Source of the DNA: Desulfobulbaceae bacterium | GTDB taxonomy: Bacteria > Desulfobacterota > Desulfobulbia > Desulfobulbales > Desulfocapsaceae | NCBI GenBank assembly: GCA_019163335.1 | Contig: JAFLKM010000027.1 | Coordinates: 1 to 64,000, forward strand | DNA length: 64,000 nt | Direction of reading: 5' to 3' | In this document: in pieces, positions 37,032 to 48,222 of the stretch | Numbering within the stretch: the first letter of the stretch is position 1 | Layout of the letters: every line of letters starts with the position of its first letter | Program-made: the position numbers and the translations under genes | The notes under the pieces: generated by a model | The model's input: the letters and a program-made list of their open reading frames with translations, nothing else | What the model was told of the DNA's origin: nothing | Database searches by the model: none

Positions 37032-37505
37032 ATGCCACGTAGAAAAATAGTAGAAAAAAGAGAGATTGAGCCAGATTCACGTTATAATTCTGTTTTAATT
37101 AGCAAGTTTACTAATGGAATTATGGAACGAGGAAAGAAAAGCGTTGCCCAGCATGTGCTCTATGGTGCGATGGACATAATTTCTACAAAGATTGTTGATA
37201 GTGATCCTTTAACAGTTTTTGAAGAAGCCATGGAGAAAGTTCGTCCTAAAGTAGAGGTAAAGTCAAGGCGTGTTGGTGGAGCGACGTATCAGGTGCCAAT
37301 GGAAGTAAGGCAATCGAGAAGAAATGCATTGGCAATGCGATGGATTATTAATTATGCTAAGTCCCGATCGGGAAGATCGATGGCCGAAAAGCTTGCTGCT
37401 GAATTAATGGATGCTTTTAATAATCGTGGGGCTGCAGTAAAAAAACGTGACGATACTCATCGTATGGCAGAGGCTAATAAGGCCTTTGCTCATTATCGAT
37501 GGTAA
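37032..37505 (+). CDS. rpsG: 30S ribosomal protein S7
   Basis: Primary assembly protein of the 30S head. [20 protein letters not shown] start, [16 protein letters not shown] in the centre, and [13 protein letters not shown] at the C-terminus. 157 residues. AGAGGAAT precedes the ATG. Confidence 0.97.
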   Translation: MPRRKIVEKREIEPDSRYNSVLISKFTNGIMERGKKSVAQHVLYGAMDIISTKIVDSDPLTVFEEAMEKVRPKVEVKSRRVGGATYQVPMEVRQSRRNALAMRWIINYAKSRSGRSMAEKLAAELMDAFNNRGAAVKKRDDTHRMAEANKAFAHYRW

Positions 37506-37581
37506 TATTTATTTAACATAATAAGGAATTTTTCAGTGTGCAGCAGATATCAACTGTCATGATTTGATTCGTTAAGGGAAA

Positions 37582-39663
37582 ATGATGGCAGTTCATGAAG
37601 ATCTTTGCAAGGTTCGCAATATTGGCATAATGGCCCATATTGATGCCGGGAAAACTACTACTACTGAACGAATTCTTTTTTATACAGGAAAATCATACAA
37701 ATTAGGTGAAGTCCATGATGGAAATGCTGTTATGGACTGGATGGAGCAGGAACAGCAGAGAGGTATTACGATTACCTCGGCGGCGACGACCTGTTATTGG
37801 AATAATTTTAAAATAAATATTATTGATACTCCTGGGCATGTAGACTTCACTGTTGAAGTTGAAAGATGCCTCAGGGTTCTAGATGGAGTTGTAGCTGTTT
37901 TTTGTGCTGTTGGCGGAGTTGAATCTCAAACTGAGACAGTTTGGCGTCAAGCCAATAAATATTCTATTCCTAGAATTGCTTTTATCAATAAGATGGATCG
38001 CGTTGGGGCTGATTTTGACCGTAGCCTCAAGATGATAGCCGAGCGGCTTGGTGCTAACCCTGTCGCTGTTCAGATTCCTGTTGGAAGTGAGAGTACCTTC
38101 GAAGGGATTATTGACCTTATTAAAGGTAAAATGATCTCATTTGATGAGGCTTCATTTGGGCAGGAGTTCAGGGAGATTGATATTCCTGAACATTATAAGC
38201 AAAAATTCACGGCCGCACATATGTTCCTCCTCGAAAAGTTGGCCGACTTTGATGAGGGGATCATGGGAAAATACCTGGAAAATACACCAGTGTTACCTGA
38301 AGAGATTTATTCAGCTCTCAGGAAAGCAACACTGAATCTTGACATGGTTCCCGTCCTTTGTGGTAGTGCCTTTAAAAATAAAGGGATTCAACCTTTGCTT
38401 GATAGCGTTATTCGTTATCTTCCATCACCTCTAGACATGCCGTCAGTTGAGGGAATTAATGAGGAAGGTAATGTCGTTATTCGAAAAGCAAGTGATGATG
38501 CTCCTTTTTGTGCTTTAGTGTTTAAAATAATGAGTGATTCATTCGTTGATAATATCGCTTATTTGAGAATTTATTCTGGAACACTAAACGTTGGCGATAG
38601 AGTTTTTAATTCCGTTAAAAAAAGACACGAAAAGATCTCTAAACTTCTTAAAATACATGCCAATAAGCGTGAAGAAGTTAAAGAGATAGGCGCTGGTGAT
38701 ATTGGAGCCATAATTGGGCTCAAGTATACAACAACAGGTGATACCTTATGCAAGAGTGATGACTCCATCGTTCTTGATAGCATGGATTTTCCTGAGCCTG
38801 TGATTGGAGTCGCCATTGAAGCGAAGAGCAAGGCTGATGAAAAAAAACTTGCTGAATCTTTACAGAAGTTAGCACTGGAAGATCCTTCTTTTACAATATC
38901 TGTCAATAAGGATACAGGGCAAACCATAATATCTGGAATGGGTGAACTGCACCTGGAAATAATTATTGATCGTTTGTTAAATAATTTTAAAGCTTCTGCC
39001 AATGTTGGTAAGCCACAAGTTGCTTATAAAGAAACGATAAGTATAACCAAAGATGCTGAAGCAAAATTTGACCAGCATACAGGTGCAAAAGGTCAATATG
39101 GGCATGTTGTGTTGCAGGTAGAGCCCCTTCCAAGAGGTAAAGGTTTCCTGTTTGTTAATGAGGTAAATGGAGATCAAATACCTAAAACCTTTTTGGCAGC
39201 TATTGAAAAAGGAGTCGTTGATTCTTTGGATGCTGGGCCACTTATTGGCTATCCGCTGACTGATATTAAAGTCAAGCTTATTGGCGGATCATATCATGAA
39301 GAAGATTCAACCGAAATGGCCTTCGGTATCTCAGCATCAATGGCAATTCGGAGAGTTGTCTCTGATGCAAATCCATTACTTCTAGAACCGATCATGTTAG
39401 TTGAGGTGGCGACTCCAGATCAGTATCTCGGCGAAGTGATAAATGACCTAAATAGTAAAAGAGCTAAAATCGGCATAGTCGAGAGTAATAATTTTTTGCA
39501 GATTTTACATGCGCAGGTACCTTTAGCGGAAATGTTTGGTTATTCAACTTCGTTACGTTCCATAACTCAAGGTCGTGCCAGTTTTACGATGTCTTTTTCC
39601 CAGTTTGATGTAGTGCCAGCTATTAAAGCTGAAAGTATAGTTAAGAAGATTAGAGGAATTTAA
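37582..39663 (+). CDS. fusA: elongation factor G
   Basis: Translocation GTPase. G1 [20 protein letters not shown] and [10 protein letters not shown] mark the G domain; domains II-V follow. Residues 547-600 contain [12 protein letters not shown] and LEPIMLVEV, the domain IV-V junction. 693 residues. The ORF begins ATGATG; either could initiate. Deltaproteobacteria often have more than one EF-G; linkage to rpsL-rpsG-tuf supports this being the main one. Confidence 0.96.
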   Translation: MMAVHEDLCKVRNIGIMAHIDAGKTTTTERILFYTGKSYKLGEVHDGNAVMDWMEQEQQRGITITSAATTCYWNNFKINIIDTPGHVDFTVEVERCLRVLDGVVAVFCAVGGVESQTETVWRQANKYSIPRIAFINKMDRVGADFDRSLKMIAERLGANPVAVQIPVGSESTFEGIIDLIKGKMISFDEASFGQEFREIDIPEHYKQKFTAAHMFLLEKLADFDEGIMGKYLENTPVLPEEIYSALRKATLNLDMVPVLCGSAFKNKGIQPLLDSVIRYLPSPLDMPSVEGINEEGNVVIRKASDDAPFCALVFKIMSDSFVDNIAYLRIYSGTLNVGDRVFNSVKKRHEKISKLLKIHANKREEVKEIGAGDIGAIIGLKYTTTGDTLCKSDDSIVLDSMDFPEPVIGVAIEAKSKADEKKLAESLQKLALEDPSFTISVNKDTGQTIISGMGELHLEIIIDRLLNNFKASANVGKPQVAYKETISITKDAEAKFDQHTGAKGQYGHVVLQVEPLPRGKGFLFVNEVNGDQIPKTFLAAIEKGVVDSLDAGPLIGYPLTDIKVKLIGGSYHEEDSTEMAFGISASMAIRRVVSDANPLLLEPIMLVEVATPDQYLGEVINDLNSKRAKIGIVESNNFLQILHAQVPLAEMFGYSTSLRSITQGRASFTMSFSQFDVVPAIKAESIVKKIRGI

Positions 39664-39685
39664 GTTTAATCATATTGAGGTGTGA

Positions 39686-40835
39686 CAATGGCAAAAGAAA
39701 AGTTTGATCGGAAAAAACCACATGTCAATGTAGGAACTGTGGGTCATATAGATCACGGCAAAACCACTCTTACGGCTGCGATTACTCGTGTTTTATCCAC
39801 GAAAGGACTGGCTAAGTTCACAGATTTTAGTGAGATAGATAAAGCCCCTGAGGAAAAAGAGCGCGGAATTACCATCGCAACTGCGCATGTAGAATACGAG
39901 ACAGTCAATCGCCATTACGCGCATGTCGATTGTCCGGGTCATGCTGATTATATCAAGAACATGATTACCGGGGCAGCTCAGATGGATGGAGCAATTCTTG
40001 TGGTAGGGGCTAATGACGGAGCAATGCCTCAGACACGCGAACACATCCTTTTGGCTCGTCAGGTTGGCGTTCCATGTATTGTTGTATTTTTAAATAAGTG
40101 CGACATGGTGGATGATCCTGAACTTATTGAGCTAGTTGAGATGGAGTTGCGGGAACTTCTTGATAAGTATGATTTTCCTGGAGATGATGTTCCTATTATT
40201 CATGGTTCTGCGTTGAAGGCTCTCGAGAATCCTGAAGATCCCGAAGCAGCTAAGTGTATATGGGAATTGATGGAAGCGATTGATACATATATTCCTCAGC
40301 CAAAGCGAGATATTGATCAGCCCTTCTTGATGCCTGTTGAGGATGTTTTTTCTATATCCGGTCGTGGAACTGTTGCCACCGGTCGTATTGAGCGAGGTAT
40401 CGTTCATGTCGGTGATGAAGTCGCAATTGTAGGTATTCGTGATACTGCCAAGACCACGATAACCGGTGTAGAAATGTTTCGTAAGATCCTAGATGAAGGT
40501 CAGGCAGGCGACAACATAGGAGCCTTGCTTCGAGGTACCAAGCGAGAAGATATCGAGCGTGGCCAGGTTTTATCAAAGCCAGGTTCAATAACTCCTCATA
40601 CTAAATTCAAGGCAGAGTGTTATATTCTGGGCAAGGAAGAGGGCGGACGTCATACACCTTTTTTTAATGGATATCGTCCTCAGTTTTATTTTCGAACGAC
40701 AGATGTGACTGGTATTGTGACTCTTCCTGAAGGAACCGAGATGGTAATGCCAGGAGATAATGTATCAGTTGTTGCGGAATTAATTACCCCGATAGCCATG
40801 GATGCCGGTCTTCGTTTTGCAATTCGAGAGGGTGG
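39686..40835 (+). repeat. tuf direct repeat, copy 2 (identical to 22781-23930)
   Basis: Second copy of the repeat, 16.9 kb downstream in the same orientation. The matching segment stops 43 bases before the end of the gene. Confidence 0.9.
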
Positions 40836-40878
40836 GCGAACCGTAGGTGCGGGCGTTATTAGTGAAATTATTGCATAA
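39688..40878 (+). CDS. tuf: elongation factor Tu (copy 2, str operon)
   Basis: Encodes the same 396-residue protein as the gene at 22783. The ORF track starts at GTG 39682, but ATG 39688, after TTGAGG, matches copy 1 and gives the proper [10 protein letters not shown] start. It lies between fusA and rpsJ as in the classical str operon, with only 12 bases to rpsJ. Confidence 0.98.
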   Translation: MAKEKFDRKKPHVNVGTVGHIDHGKTTLTAAITRVLSTKGLAKFTDFSEIDKAPEEKERGITIATAHVEYETVNRHYAHVDCPGHADYIKNMITGAAQMDGAILVVGANDGAMPQTREHILLARQVGVPCIVVFLNKCDMVDDPELIELVEMELRELLDKYDFPGDDVPIIHGSALKALENPEDPEAAKCIWELMEAIDTYIPQPKRDIDQPFLMPVEDVFSISGRGTVATGRIERGIVHVGDEVAIVGIRDTAKTTITGVEMFRKILDEGQAGDNIGALLRGTKREDIERGQVLSKPGSITPHTKFKAECYILGKEEGGRHTPFFNGYRPQFYFRTTDVTGIVTLPEGTEMVMPGDNVSVVAELITPIAMDAGLRFAIREGGRTVGAGVISEIIA

Positions 40879-40890
40879 TTTAGGTTAGAT

Positions 40891-41205
40891 ATGATTCATA
40901 CCGATAAAATCCGTATACGCTTAAAAGCGTATGATCATAAGTTGCTAGATCAGTCAACGTTGGAAATAGTGGAAACGGCTCGGCGGACAGGTGCTGCTGT
41001 TGTTGGTCCAATCCCTTTGCCAACATCCATAAATAAATACTGTGTCTTACGTTCTCCTCATGTAAATAAGAAAGCACGAGAACAATTCGAGATGAGAACC
41101 CATCGGCGATTGCTAGACATCCTTGAACCAACACAACAGACAATTGATATGCTAATGAAGCTTGAGCTTTCAGCAGGTGTGAATGTCGAGATTAAGCTGC
41201 CTTAA
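40891..41205 (+). CDS. rpsJ: 30S ribosomal protein S10 (NusE)
   Basis: 30S head protein that also partners NusB in antitermination. [17 protein letters not shown] start and [13 protein letters not shown] near the end are diagnostic. 104 residues. It is joined to tuf without a separate S10 promoter. Confidence 0.97.
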   Translation: MIHTDKIRIRLKAYDHKLLDQSTLEIVETARRTGAAVVGPIPLPTSINKYCVLRSPHVNKKAREQFEMRTHRRLLDILEPTQQTIDMLMKLELSAGVNVEIKLP

Positions 41206-41259
41206 AGTTCATCATTAATGGTCGCATATGTTTTAATAGGAATGTAACGGAAGAATATT

Positions 41260-41889
41260 ATGCCAAAAACAATGGGTATTTTAGGTAAAAAAATAGGAAT
41301 GACAAGGGTTTATAGTGAAATGGGTAATGCTACTCCAGTTACTGTAGTGGAGGCTGGGCCTTGCAAAATTTTACAAGTTAAATCCGCAGTTAAAGATGGA
41401 TACAGTGCTATCCAAGTCGGTTTCGCTGAGAAGAAAGCATCCAAAGTAACTAAGCCACTTATTGGTCATTTTAAAAAATCAGGTTCTGAAGCTTATTATT
41501 TTATAAAAGAATTCAGAGTTTCAGATTCATCTTCTTACGAAGCAGGTCAGTCAATTAGTTTGGATGAACTCTTTAAAGTTGGTGATTTAGTAGATGTTCA
41601 GGGACAAAGTAAAGGCCATGGCTTTCAGGGCGTTATGAAAAGGCATGGTTTTAGTGGAGGTTGTGCAGGGCATGGTTCTCATCATCATCGAGCTCCTGGT
41701 TCAATAGGATGTAGTGCTTGGCCTGCTCGAGTTGTAAAAGGGAAGAAAATGCCTGGTCGTATGGGAAATGATACCGTAATGACAAAGAACGTAATCATTA
41801 TAGATGTTCGTTCTAATGAAAATATACTTTTGTTGAAGGGTCCAGTTCCAGGTGCAAAACAGGGTCTTTTAAAAATTTTCTGTAAATAA
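41260..41889 (+). CDS. rplC: 50S ribosomal protein L3
   Basis: Begins MGILGKKIGMTRVY (from residue 5) and has the peptidyl-transferase-facing loop GFSGGCAGHGSHHHRAPGSIG. The loop continues CSAWP instead of the Gln-containing sequence methylated in E. coli L3. 209 residues. Confidence 0.96.
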   Translation: MPKTMGILGKKIGMTRVYSEMGNATPVTVVEAGPCKILQVKSAVKDGYSAIQVGFAEKKASKVTKPLIGHFKKSGSEAYYFIKEFRVSDSSSYEAGQSISLDELFKVGDLVDVQGQSKGHGFQGVMKRHGFSGGCAGHGSHHHRAPGSIGCSAWPARVVKGKKMPGRMGNDTVMTKNVIIIDVRSNENILLLKGPVPGAKQGLLKIFCK

Positions 41890-41925
41890 TTGATCCTGCT
41901 ATTTATCTGGTACAAGGAGATAATA

Positions 41926-42549
41926 ATGTCAACTGTAAGCGTGCTAAATATTAAGAATGAAAAAGTAGGCGAGATCGAACTGAATGAAAATGTGTTTGAT
42001 CTTGTTGTTAAAGAACATTTGTTACATGATGTTGTTAAAATGCAACTTGCCGGCAGGCGAGCTGGAACAGCCTGTACCAAAACCAGAATTGAGGTAAGTG
42101 GTGGTGGAAAGAAACCATGGCGCCAGAAAGGTACTGGGCGGGCTAGGTCGGGAAGTAATACCTCTCCTGTATGGAGAGGTGGTGGTGTATCCTTTGGCCC
42201 TAAGCCTCGCGATTTTAGTATTAAGTTGAATCGTAAGGTAAAAAAACAAGCTTTGGCTATGGCAATGAGTGCTAGGAATCAAGAGGGTAATCTCATAATT
42301 CTTGATGACTTTACCTTAGATGCAATAAAGACCAAAGAGTTTGTGAAAGTAATGAAAGTGCTTGATATTGAGAATGGACTTATAATTACTGAAAATATTA
42401 ATGATAATGTCAATCGTTCTTCACGTAATGTGCAAGGTTTCAAGGTACTCTCTACAGCTGGTGTGAATGTTTATGATATTCTTCTTCACAAAAAATTAAT
42501 ACTTGTGAAACCTGCCATCGACGATCTTGAAAAAAGGGTGATTGCATGA
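41926..42549 (+). CDS. rplD: 50S ribosomal protein L4
   Basis: Lines the exit tunnel; in E. coli it also represses the S10 operon. The loop GGGKKPWRQKGTGRARSGS is diagnostic. The ORF track extends 12 codons upstream; ATG 41926 follows AAGGAGA and gives 207 residues. It overlaps rplW by four bases (ATGA). Confidence 0.96.
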   Translation: MSTVSVLNIKNEKVGEIELNENVFDLVVKEHLLHDVVKMQLAGRRAGTACTKTRIEVSGGGKKPWRQKGTGRARSGSNTSPVWRGGGVSFGPKPRDFSIKLNRKVKKQALAMAMSARNQEGNLIILDDFTLDAIKTKEFVKVMKVLDIENGLIITENINDNVNRSSRNVQGFKVLSTAGVNVYDILLHKKLILVKPAIDDLEKRVIA

Positions 42550-42833
42550 AAAACATATACAACGTCTTAAAAGGTCCTTGTCTTACTGAAAAAGCAGCTT
42601 TGTTGCATGAAACAGAGAAGAAAGTTGTTTTTAAGGTAAATCCTGATTCCAATAAGATTGCTATAAAGCAAGCCGTGGAAAAAATGTTTCCCGTTAAAGT
42701 TAAAAATGTAAGGGTTGCAAATATGCATGGTAAGCAAAAAAGAGTTGGCCGTTTTACTGGCTTTAGAAATGATTGGAAGAAGGCTTATGTGACACTATCT
42801 GAGGGCCAGATTAGTTTTGCAGATGAATTATAA
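42546..42833 (+). CDS. rplW: 50S ribosomal protein L23
   Basis: Tunnel-exit protein and docking site for SRP and trigger factor. GPCLTEKAALL near the start and KRVGRFTGFRNDWKKAYVTL near the end fit L23. 95 residues. Translationally coupled to rplD. Confidence 0.95.
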   Translation: MKNIYNVLKGPCLTEKAALLHETEKKVVFKVNPDSNKIAIKQAVEKMFPVKVKNVRVANMHGKQKRVGRFTGFRNDWKKAYVTLSEGQISFADEL

Positions 42834-42928
42834 TTAATTGTTAATTATCTTATAATCTGTAGGAAAATAAACTTTTCAAGAATGTAATGAAATCTATCCA
42901 AAACATCTGATGGAGCGATTGGGAAATC

Positions 42929-43750
42929 ATGAGTATTAAAACATACAAACCGACATCTGCTGGTAAGCGACATCACGTGTCGGTGCAGAATAATGAATTG
43001 TCTAAAAAAGGACCAGAGAAAGCTCTTGTTTCCAGCCTCTCTAAAAGTGGTGGTCGTAATAATTATGGACGCATTACCACTAGACATATAGGTGGTGGTC
43101 ATAAGCGTAAATATAGAATAATTGATTTTAAACGTAATAAAGTAAATATTAACGCTAAAGTTATTTCTATAGAATATGATCCAAATCGATCTGCCAACAT
43201 TGCATTATTGAGTTATTTAGATGGTGAAAAAAACTATATACTTGCTCCGGATGGAGTAGGAGTAGGAGATCAAATAATAGCTGGTGACAATGTTGATATT
43301 CAGCCCGGTAATTGCTTGCCCATGATGAATATCCCTCTTGGTACTATTATTCATAATATTGAAATGAAAATAGGAAAAGGAGCTCAAATGGTCAGAAGTG
43401 CTGGAACTTCTGCACAGTTAATGGCCAAGGAAGGTAATTTTGTTCTGGTTCGCTTGCCTTCTAATGAGGTCAGGAAATTTCACAAGCTTTGTCGTGCCTG
43501 TATAGGTCAGGTAGGTAACAGGGAATTTGAAAGTCAGAAATTGGGTAAAGCTGGGCGTAGTCGATGGTTAGGTGTTAGGCCTTCTGTCCGAGGTGTTGCA
43601 ATGAACCCAGTTGATCATCCTATGGGTGGTGGTGAAGGTAAAAGTTCTGGTGGCCGTCATCCATGTACTCCTTGGGGATATCCAACTAAAGGTTATAAAA
43701 CAAGAACTAATAAGTCTAGTGATAAATTTATTATTAAAAAGAGATCTTAA
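42929..43750 (+). CDS. rplB: 50S ribosomal protein L2
   Basis: Required for subunit joining and the peptidyl transferase centre. [15 protein letters not shown] and the C-terminal [17 protein letters not shown], with the conserved His, are intact. 273 residues. A 95-base gap follows rplW. Confidence 0.97.
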   Translation: MSIKTYKPTSAGKRHHVSVQNNELSKKGPEKALVSSLSKSGGRNNYGRITTRHIGGGHKRKYRIIDFKRNKVNINAKVISIEYDPNRSANIALLSYLDGEKNYILAPDGVGVGDQIIAGDNVDIQPGNCLPMMNIPLGTIIHNIEMKIGKGAQMVRSAGTSAQLMAKEGNFVLVRLPSNEVRKFHKLCRACIGQVGNREFESQKLGKAGRSRWLGVRPSVRGVAMNPVDHPMGGGEGKSSGGRHPCTPWGYPTKGYKTRTNKSSDKFIIKKRS

Positions 43751-43766
43751 TTGTTGAAGGAGAATT

Positions 43767-44042
43767 ATGGCGCGTTCAGTAAAAAAAGGTCCATTTATAG
43801 ATGACCATTTAATGAAAAAGGTTGAAAAAGCCATTGAGACTACTTCACGAAAAGTAATTAAAACATGGTCTCGTCGTTCAGACATTATTCCACAAATGGT
43901 TGGACTTACCTTTGCAGTTCACAATGGGAAAAAATTCATCCCTGTTTTTGTGTCGGATAATATGGTTGGACATAAGTTAGGTGAATTTTCACCTACACGA
44001 ACATATTACGGACATACCGCTGACAAGAAAGGTAAAAAATAA
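43767..44042 (+). CDS. rpsS: 30S ribosomal protein S19
   Basis: 30S head protein. [15 protein letters not shown] start, [20 protein letters not shown] and [14 protein letters not shown] are characteristic. 91 residues. AAGGAG precedes the ATG. Confidence 0.97.
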   Translation: MARSVKKGPFIDDHLMKKVEKAIETTSRKVIKTWSRRSDIIPQMVGLTFAVHNGKKFIPVFVSDNMVGHKLGEFSPTRTYYGHTADKKGKK

Positions 44043-44083
44043 TTTTTTAAACTTCTTGGTAAGACTTATTAGGAGTAAATATT

Positions 44084-44416
44084 ATGGAAGCAAGAGCAAT
44101 AGCCAAGGGAACACGCATTTCAGCTCAAAAAGCAAGATTGGTTGCTGATGTAGTTAGGGGAATGAACGTTGATAAGGCGATCAATACCTTAACTTTTATG
44201 CCCAAAAAAGGGGCTCTTATAATACGAAAAGTATTAGATTCCGCAATCGCTAATGCAACTCAAAACGATAAAATTGATGTTGATAATTTATTTATTAAGA
44301 AAATATTTATTGATGGTGGTCCGTCTCTTAAACGAATAATGCCCAGGGCACAGGGGCGAGCAACAGGAATAATTAAAAGAACAAGTCATATTACTGTGAT
44401 TTTAGATGAACAATAG
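44084..44416 (+). CDS. rplV: 50S ribosomal protein L22
   Basis: Tunnel protein. RISAQKARLVADVVRG start and RAQGRATGIIKRTSHITV beta-hairpin end. 110 residues. AGGAGT precedes the ATG; 80 bases to rpsC. Confidence 0.96.
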   Translation: MEARAIAKGTRISAQKARLVADVVRGMNVDKAINTLTFMPKKGALIIRKVLDSAIANATQNDKIDVDNLFIKKIFIDGGPSLKRIMPRAQGRATGIIKRTSHITVILDEQ

Positions 44417-44496
44417 CTTTACTTTGTTATCAGGTATTGGTATTAACAAAAGTTTTTTAACGTTGTCAAAGTAAGTTTTATCAATGGAGGATTGTT

Positions 44497-45144
44497 TTGG
44501 GGCAGAAAGTAAATCCATTAGGAATGAGACTTAATATAACCAGAACCTGGGATTCGATCTGGTATGCAGATAAAAATTATTCTCATTTTCTTATAGAAGA
44601 TCAAAAAATTAGGAAATTTTTTAAAAAACGGCTTAGTCATGCAAGTCTTTCTAAAGTAATTCTTGAGCGTACCGGTGAAAAAGTTCGTGTTAAACTTTTC
44701 ACTGCTAGGCCTGGTATTATTATAGGTAAGAAAGGTGCTGAGATTGAGATTTTAAAAAAAGATCTTGAAAAACAGATAAATAGAACAGTTGTAATTGATA
44801 TTCAGGAAATACGAAGGCCTGAAGCTGATGCTAAGTTGATAGCAGACAACGTAGCAGGTCAACTTGTACGTCGGGTAGCTTTTAGACGGGCTATGAAGAA
44901 AGCTGTTAGTTCAGCACTTCGATTTGGAGTAAAGGGTATTAAAATATCATGTTCTGGACGGCTAGGTGGAGCAGAAATGTCTCGTTGTGAGTGGATGAGA
45001 GAAGGAAGAGTTCCTTTGCATACGCTAAGAGCTGATATCGATTATGCCCTCTCTGAAGCAAATACCACATATGGAATTATTGGAGTTAAGGTTTGGATTT
45101 TCAATGGTGAAGTTTTAAGTGATTCTGAAGTTGCTGCCGGCTGA
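44497..45144 (+). CDS. rpsC: 30S ribosomal protein S3
   Basis: Lines the mRNA entry. [16 protein letters not shown] start, KH-domain motif [10 protein letters not shown], and [14 protein letters not shown]. 215 residues. Initiates at TTG 44497 after ATGGAGG; no in-frame ATG precedes the conserved start, so TTG is needed. Confidence 0.96.
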   Translation: MGQKVNPLGMRLNITRTWDSIWYADKNYSHFLIEDQKIRKFFKKRLSHASLSKVILERTGEKVRVKLFTARPGIIIGKKGAEIEILKKDLEKQINRTVVIDIQEIRRPEADAKLIADNVAGQLVRRVAFRRAMKKAVSSALRFGVKGIKISCSGRLGGAEMSRCEWMREGRVPLHTLRADIDYALSEANTTYGIIGVKVWIFNGEVLSDSEVAAG

Positions 45145-45196
45145 GAATTGTAACTTATATCTTTGAAAATTAAAAAAATTTTATGGAGTATGATAA

Positions 45197-45613
45197 ATGT
45201 TAAGTCCTAAAAAAGTCCTTCATAGAAAGGTGTTTAAGGGCCGATTGACAGGAGTAGCTTTTCGAGGATCGTCAATTTCATTTGGAGATTATGGTCTTAA
45301 AGCCTTAGATTGTGGGAAGATGAGTGCTCGGCAAATTGAAGCTGCTCGTATTGCTGTTAATCGTAAAATTAAACGTGGTGGAAAAGTTTGGATTCGGGTT
45401 TTTCCTGATAAGCCTATTACCAAAAAACCAGCTGAAACACGTATGGGTAAAGGTAAAGGTAATCCAGAGTATTGGGTAGCACAGATACATCCAGGAAAGA
45501 TGATTTTTGAAATTTCCGGGGTAGATGAAGAGTTAGCTATTCGGGCTTTGACTCTTGCAGGTAATAAGTTGCCATTTGCTACAAAAGTAGTTTCCCGGAG
45601 AAATATGATATGA
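45197..45613 (+). CDS. rplP: 50S ribosomal protein L16
   Basis: Sits near the A-site tRNA elbow. Begins [16 protein letters not shown] and has [20 protein letters not shown], the family block around the often-modified Arg. 138 residues. Stop overlaps the rpmC start (ATGA). Confidence 0.97.
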   Translation: MLSPKKVLHRKVFKGRLTGVAFRGSSISFGDYGLKALDCGKMSARQIEAARIAVNRKIKRGGKVWIRVFPDKPITKKPAETRMGKGKGNPEYWVAQIHPGKMIFEISGVDEELAIRALTLAGNKLPFATKVVSRRNMI

Positions 45614-45795
45614 AAATTGTAGATCTACGAAAAATGTCTTTAGAAGAACTTAAAAGAAAAGAAGTTGAAATAAGAGAAGAAATGTCTAAGCTTTCATTTC
45701 AGCATAAGATTAGACCTCTTGAAAATACCTCACGATTGTCTTTTCTCCGTAAGGATATTGCAAGAATACAAACTTTACGAATACAGATTTCTTAA
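45610..45795 (+). CDS. rpmC: 50S ribosomal protein L29
   Basis: Small two-helix tunnel-exit protein: [19 protein letters not shown], then [12 protein letters not shown]. 61 residues. Starts inside the rplP stop overlap. Confidence 0.95.
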   Translation: MKIVDLRKMSLEELKRKEVEIREEMSKLSFQHKIRPLENTSRLSFLRKDIARIQTLRIQIS

Positions 45796-45859
45796 GTTTA
45801 AATATAAAATATTTAATTTGTTTAAATTCTGCTTCCTATAACTTTGAACTAATAAAAAT

Positions 45860-46120
45860 ATGAGTGAGATAAATAAATCAAAAAAAACGAAAACTGGTTC
45901 TGTCGTGAGCGATAGAATGGAAAAAAGTATCGTTGTTAAGGTAGAGAGAAAAGTTCAGCATCCATTGTACGGTAAATTTGTTAAAAAAACTGTTAAGTAT
46001 ATTGCTGATGATCCTGAAAATTTATGTAAAATTGGTGACTTAGTACTTATTGAAGAGTGTCGTCCATTAAGTAAAAGAAAACGTTGGCGTCTTAGAACAA
46101 TTTTAGATCGTTCTGCCTAA
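45860..46120 (+). CDS. rpsQ: 30S ribosomal protein S17
   Basis: OB-fold primary rRNA binder. GSVVSDRMEKSIVVKVER near the start and GDLVLIEECRPLSKRKRW near the end. 86 residues. No strong ribosome-binding site precedes ATG 45860. Confidence 0.95.
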   Translation: MSEINKSKKTKTGSVVSDRMEKSIVVKVERKVQHPLYGKFVKKTVKYIADDPENLCKIGDLVLIEECRPLSKRKRWRLRTILDRSA

Positions 46121-46183
46121 TTTTTTGTTTAAATATTCTGGATAAATTTAGTGAATTGTTGCTGAGTAAAATTAGGTGAAATT

Positions 46184-46552
46184 ATGATACAAACAGAAAC
46201 AGTGCTTAACGTTGCCGATAATTCCGGAGCTAGGAAAGTACTTTGTATGAGAGTTCTCGGTGGATCACGAAAAAGATATGCTTCCATTGGTGATGTTATT
46301 ATTGTGGCAGTGAAAGAAGCCATTCCGCACGCCAAGGTTAAAAAAGGAGATGTTGTCAAAGCAGTTATCGTTCGTACCGTTAAAGAGTTAAAACGTATGG
46401 ATGATACTTGGGTAAAATTTGATGATAATGCCGCTGTGATTCTTTCAGGTAGTGGAGAGCCTTTGGGAACTCGTATTTTTGGTCCTGTTGCGAGAGAATT
46501 ACGTAATCAAGGTTTTATGAAAATTATATCATTGGCACCAGAAGTTTTATAA
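46184..46552 (+). CDS. rplN: 50S ribosomal protein L14
   Basis: Intersubunit-bridge protein. [19 protein letters not shown] start, [13 protein letters not shown] near the end. 122 residues. Confidence 0.97.
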   Translation: MIQTETVLNVADNSGARKVLCMRVLGGSRKRYASIGDVIIVAVKEAIPHAKVKKGDVVKAVIVRTVKELKRMDDTWVKFDDNAAVILSGSGEPLGTRIFGPVARELRNQGFMKIISLAPEVL

Positions 46553-46606
46553 TTTTTTTCAATTCTTACGCTTAGCATTATTCTTTTGAGAGCAAAGGTA
46601 TAAAAA

Positions 46607-46942
46607 ATGTCACAAGGAAAAACATATTTAAAGAAAAATGACCAGGTAGAAATAATTACTGGCAAAGATAAGGGTAGAGTAGGAAAAATTATTCGTCTTA
46701 TGCCTGACAAAAATAAAGCAATAGTTGAGCGTGTTAATATGATTAAACGTCATAAAAAACCAACACAAATGAATCAACAGGGCCAAATTTTAGAAATTGA
46801 AGCACCTCTACATGTTTCAAACTTACAGTTGATATGTCCTGCCTGTACTAAAACTGGTCGCATAGGAAAGCGTGTACTTGATGACGGTACCAAGATACGT
46901 TTTTGTAAAAGTTGTGGTGAATCTGTTGATGCTAAGTCATAA
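46607..46942 (+). CDS. rplX: 50S ribosomal protein L24 (zinc-ribbon type)
   Basis: Assembly initiator at the tunnel exit. KOW motif [14 protein letters not shown] at the N-terminus. The C-terminal part has CPACTKTG and CKSCGE, two CxxC pairs that likely bind zinc; E. coli L24 lacks them, but they occur in many other bacteria. 111 residues. Confidence 0.95.
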   Translation: MSQGKTYLKKNDQVEIITGKDKGRVGKIIRLMPDKNKAIVERVNMIKRHKKPTQMNQQGQILEIEAPLHVSNLQLICPACTKTGRIGKRVLDDGTKIRFCKSCGESVDAKS

Positions 46943-46974
46943 TTTTTTTAATGAACTGATGTTAGAGGTTATAA

Positions 46975-47514
46975 ATGGGTACGCTTAAAAAATTTTACAA
47001 TGACACATGTATTGCTTCTTTGAAAGAAGAGTTTGGATATAAAAATGTTATGCAGGTTCCTAAAATTAAGAAAATTGTTCTTAATATGGGATTAGGTGAA
47101 GCCGTTCAGAATCCGAAAATTATTGAAGGAGCTGTAGAGGAACTTTCAAAGATTGCTGGACAAAGAGCAGTTATAACCAGAGCTAAAAAGTCAATTGCTG
47201 GTTTTAAATTAAGAGAAGGTGTCGCAATTGGTTGTTGTGTTACATTACGTGAAGAACGTATGTATAACTTTTTTAGTAAGTTAGTTAATGTTGCATTACC
47301 TAGAGTTAGAGATTTTCGTGGTCTATCTCCTAAATGGTTTGATGGACGTGGAAATTATTCAATGGGGATTAAGGAGCATATAATTTTTCCTGAAATCGAT
47401 TATGATAAAATTGATAAAGTTAAAGGTTTTAATGTAACTATCGTTACATCAGCTCCAACAAACCAAGAGGCTCTTTCTCTTCTTAAATATTTAGGAATGC
47501 CATTCAAGAAGTAG
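46975..47514 (+). CDS. rplE: 50S ribosomal protein L5
   Basis: 5S rRNA and P-site tRNA contact protein. [14 protein letters not shown], and [20 protein letters not shown] with [12 protein letters not shown] later. 179 residues. Confidence 0.97.
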   Translation: MGTLKKFYNDTCIASLKEEFGYKNVMQVPKIKKIVLNMGLGEAVQNPKIIEGAVEELSKIAGQRAVITRAKKSIAGFKLREGVAIGCCVTLREERMYNFFSKLVNVALPRVRDFRGLSPKWFDGRGNYSMGIKEHIIFPEIDYDKIDKVKGFNVTIVTSAPTNQEALSLLKYLGMPFKK

Positions 47515-47563
47515 GAGTTTTTGCTTCTACGTTAAACTATAGAGTTATTTATTGGAGGTTGTT

Positions 47564-47749
47564 TTGGCCAAAAAATCATTAATTGCAAAAGCAAGCCGTG
47601 AACCTAAGTTTAAGGTTAGAGGCTATAATAGGTGTCCACTTTGTGGAAGGCCTAGAGCTTTTCTGAGAAAATTTGGTATTTGTAGAATTTGTTTTCGTGG
47701 TTTAGCCTCTCATGGTGAAATTACAGGTGTCGTTAAGTCTAGTTGGTAG
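47564..47749 (+). CDS. rpsN: 30S ribosomal protein S14 (zinc type)
   Basis: The 61-residue short form with CPLC and CRIC pairs that bind zinc. The ORF track starts at TTG 47552, which lies within the ribosome-binding site TTGGAGG. TTG 47564 gives the expected [10 protein letters not shown]-terminus at good spacing from GGAGG. No ATG start exists. Confidence 0.93.
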   Translation: MAKKSLIAKASREPKFKVRGYNRCPLCGRPRAFLRKFGICRICFRGLASHGEITGVVKSSW

Positions 47750-47797
47750 ATTTGATTTTTTGAAATTATTAGTTTTTATAATAGAGGAGTGCTCACC

Positions 47798-48196
47798 ATG
47801 TCCATGAGTGATCCAGTAGCAGACATGTTAACCAGGGTAAGAAATGCAGTAATGGTTAAGTTTGATAGTGTTAAGATGCCTAAGTCTAATCTTAAGGTTA
47901 GTATTGCTAAAGTTTTAAAAGAAGAAGGCTATATTTCAGACTTTAAATTATCTGATGATGGTGTTCAGGGTACTTTGACAATTTTTTTAAAATATGGTGT
48001 TAATAACGAACCTGTAATTGTAGGTATTAAACGTATCAGTAAGCCTGGACTGAGGAAGTATGTGAAGGCTGATAAACTTACAAAAGTTTTAAATGGATTA
48101 GGTGTAGCTATAATTTCTACTTCAATTGGAATTATAACTGATAAAACTGCACGTGCTAATAATACAGGTGGAGAAATACTTTGTGAGGTTTGGTAA
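47798..48196 (+). CDS. rpsH: 30S ribosomal protein S8
   Basis: Binds 16S helix 21 and, in E. coli, represses the spc operon. [15 protein letters not shown] start and [10 protein letters not shown] end are diagnostic. The ORF track begins at GTG 47789, too close to GAGGAG; ATG 47798 (132 residues) or ATG 47804 are better. Confidence 0.95.
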   Translation: MSMSDPVADMLTRVRNAVMVKFDSVKMPKSNLKVSIAKVLKEEGYISDFKLSDDGVQGTLTIFLKYGVNNEPVIVGIKRISKPGLRKYVKADKLTKVLNGLGVAIISTSIGIITDKTARANNTGGEILCEVW

Positions 48197-48222
48197 CAAA
48201 TTCACAAATAATGGAGGTACAT

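Noticed and set aside
22783-40878. tuf repeats as ends of a mobile element
   Set aside because: The repeats are functional tuf genes in their ancestral positions; the DNA between them is essential core genome with no transposase or integrase.
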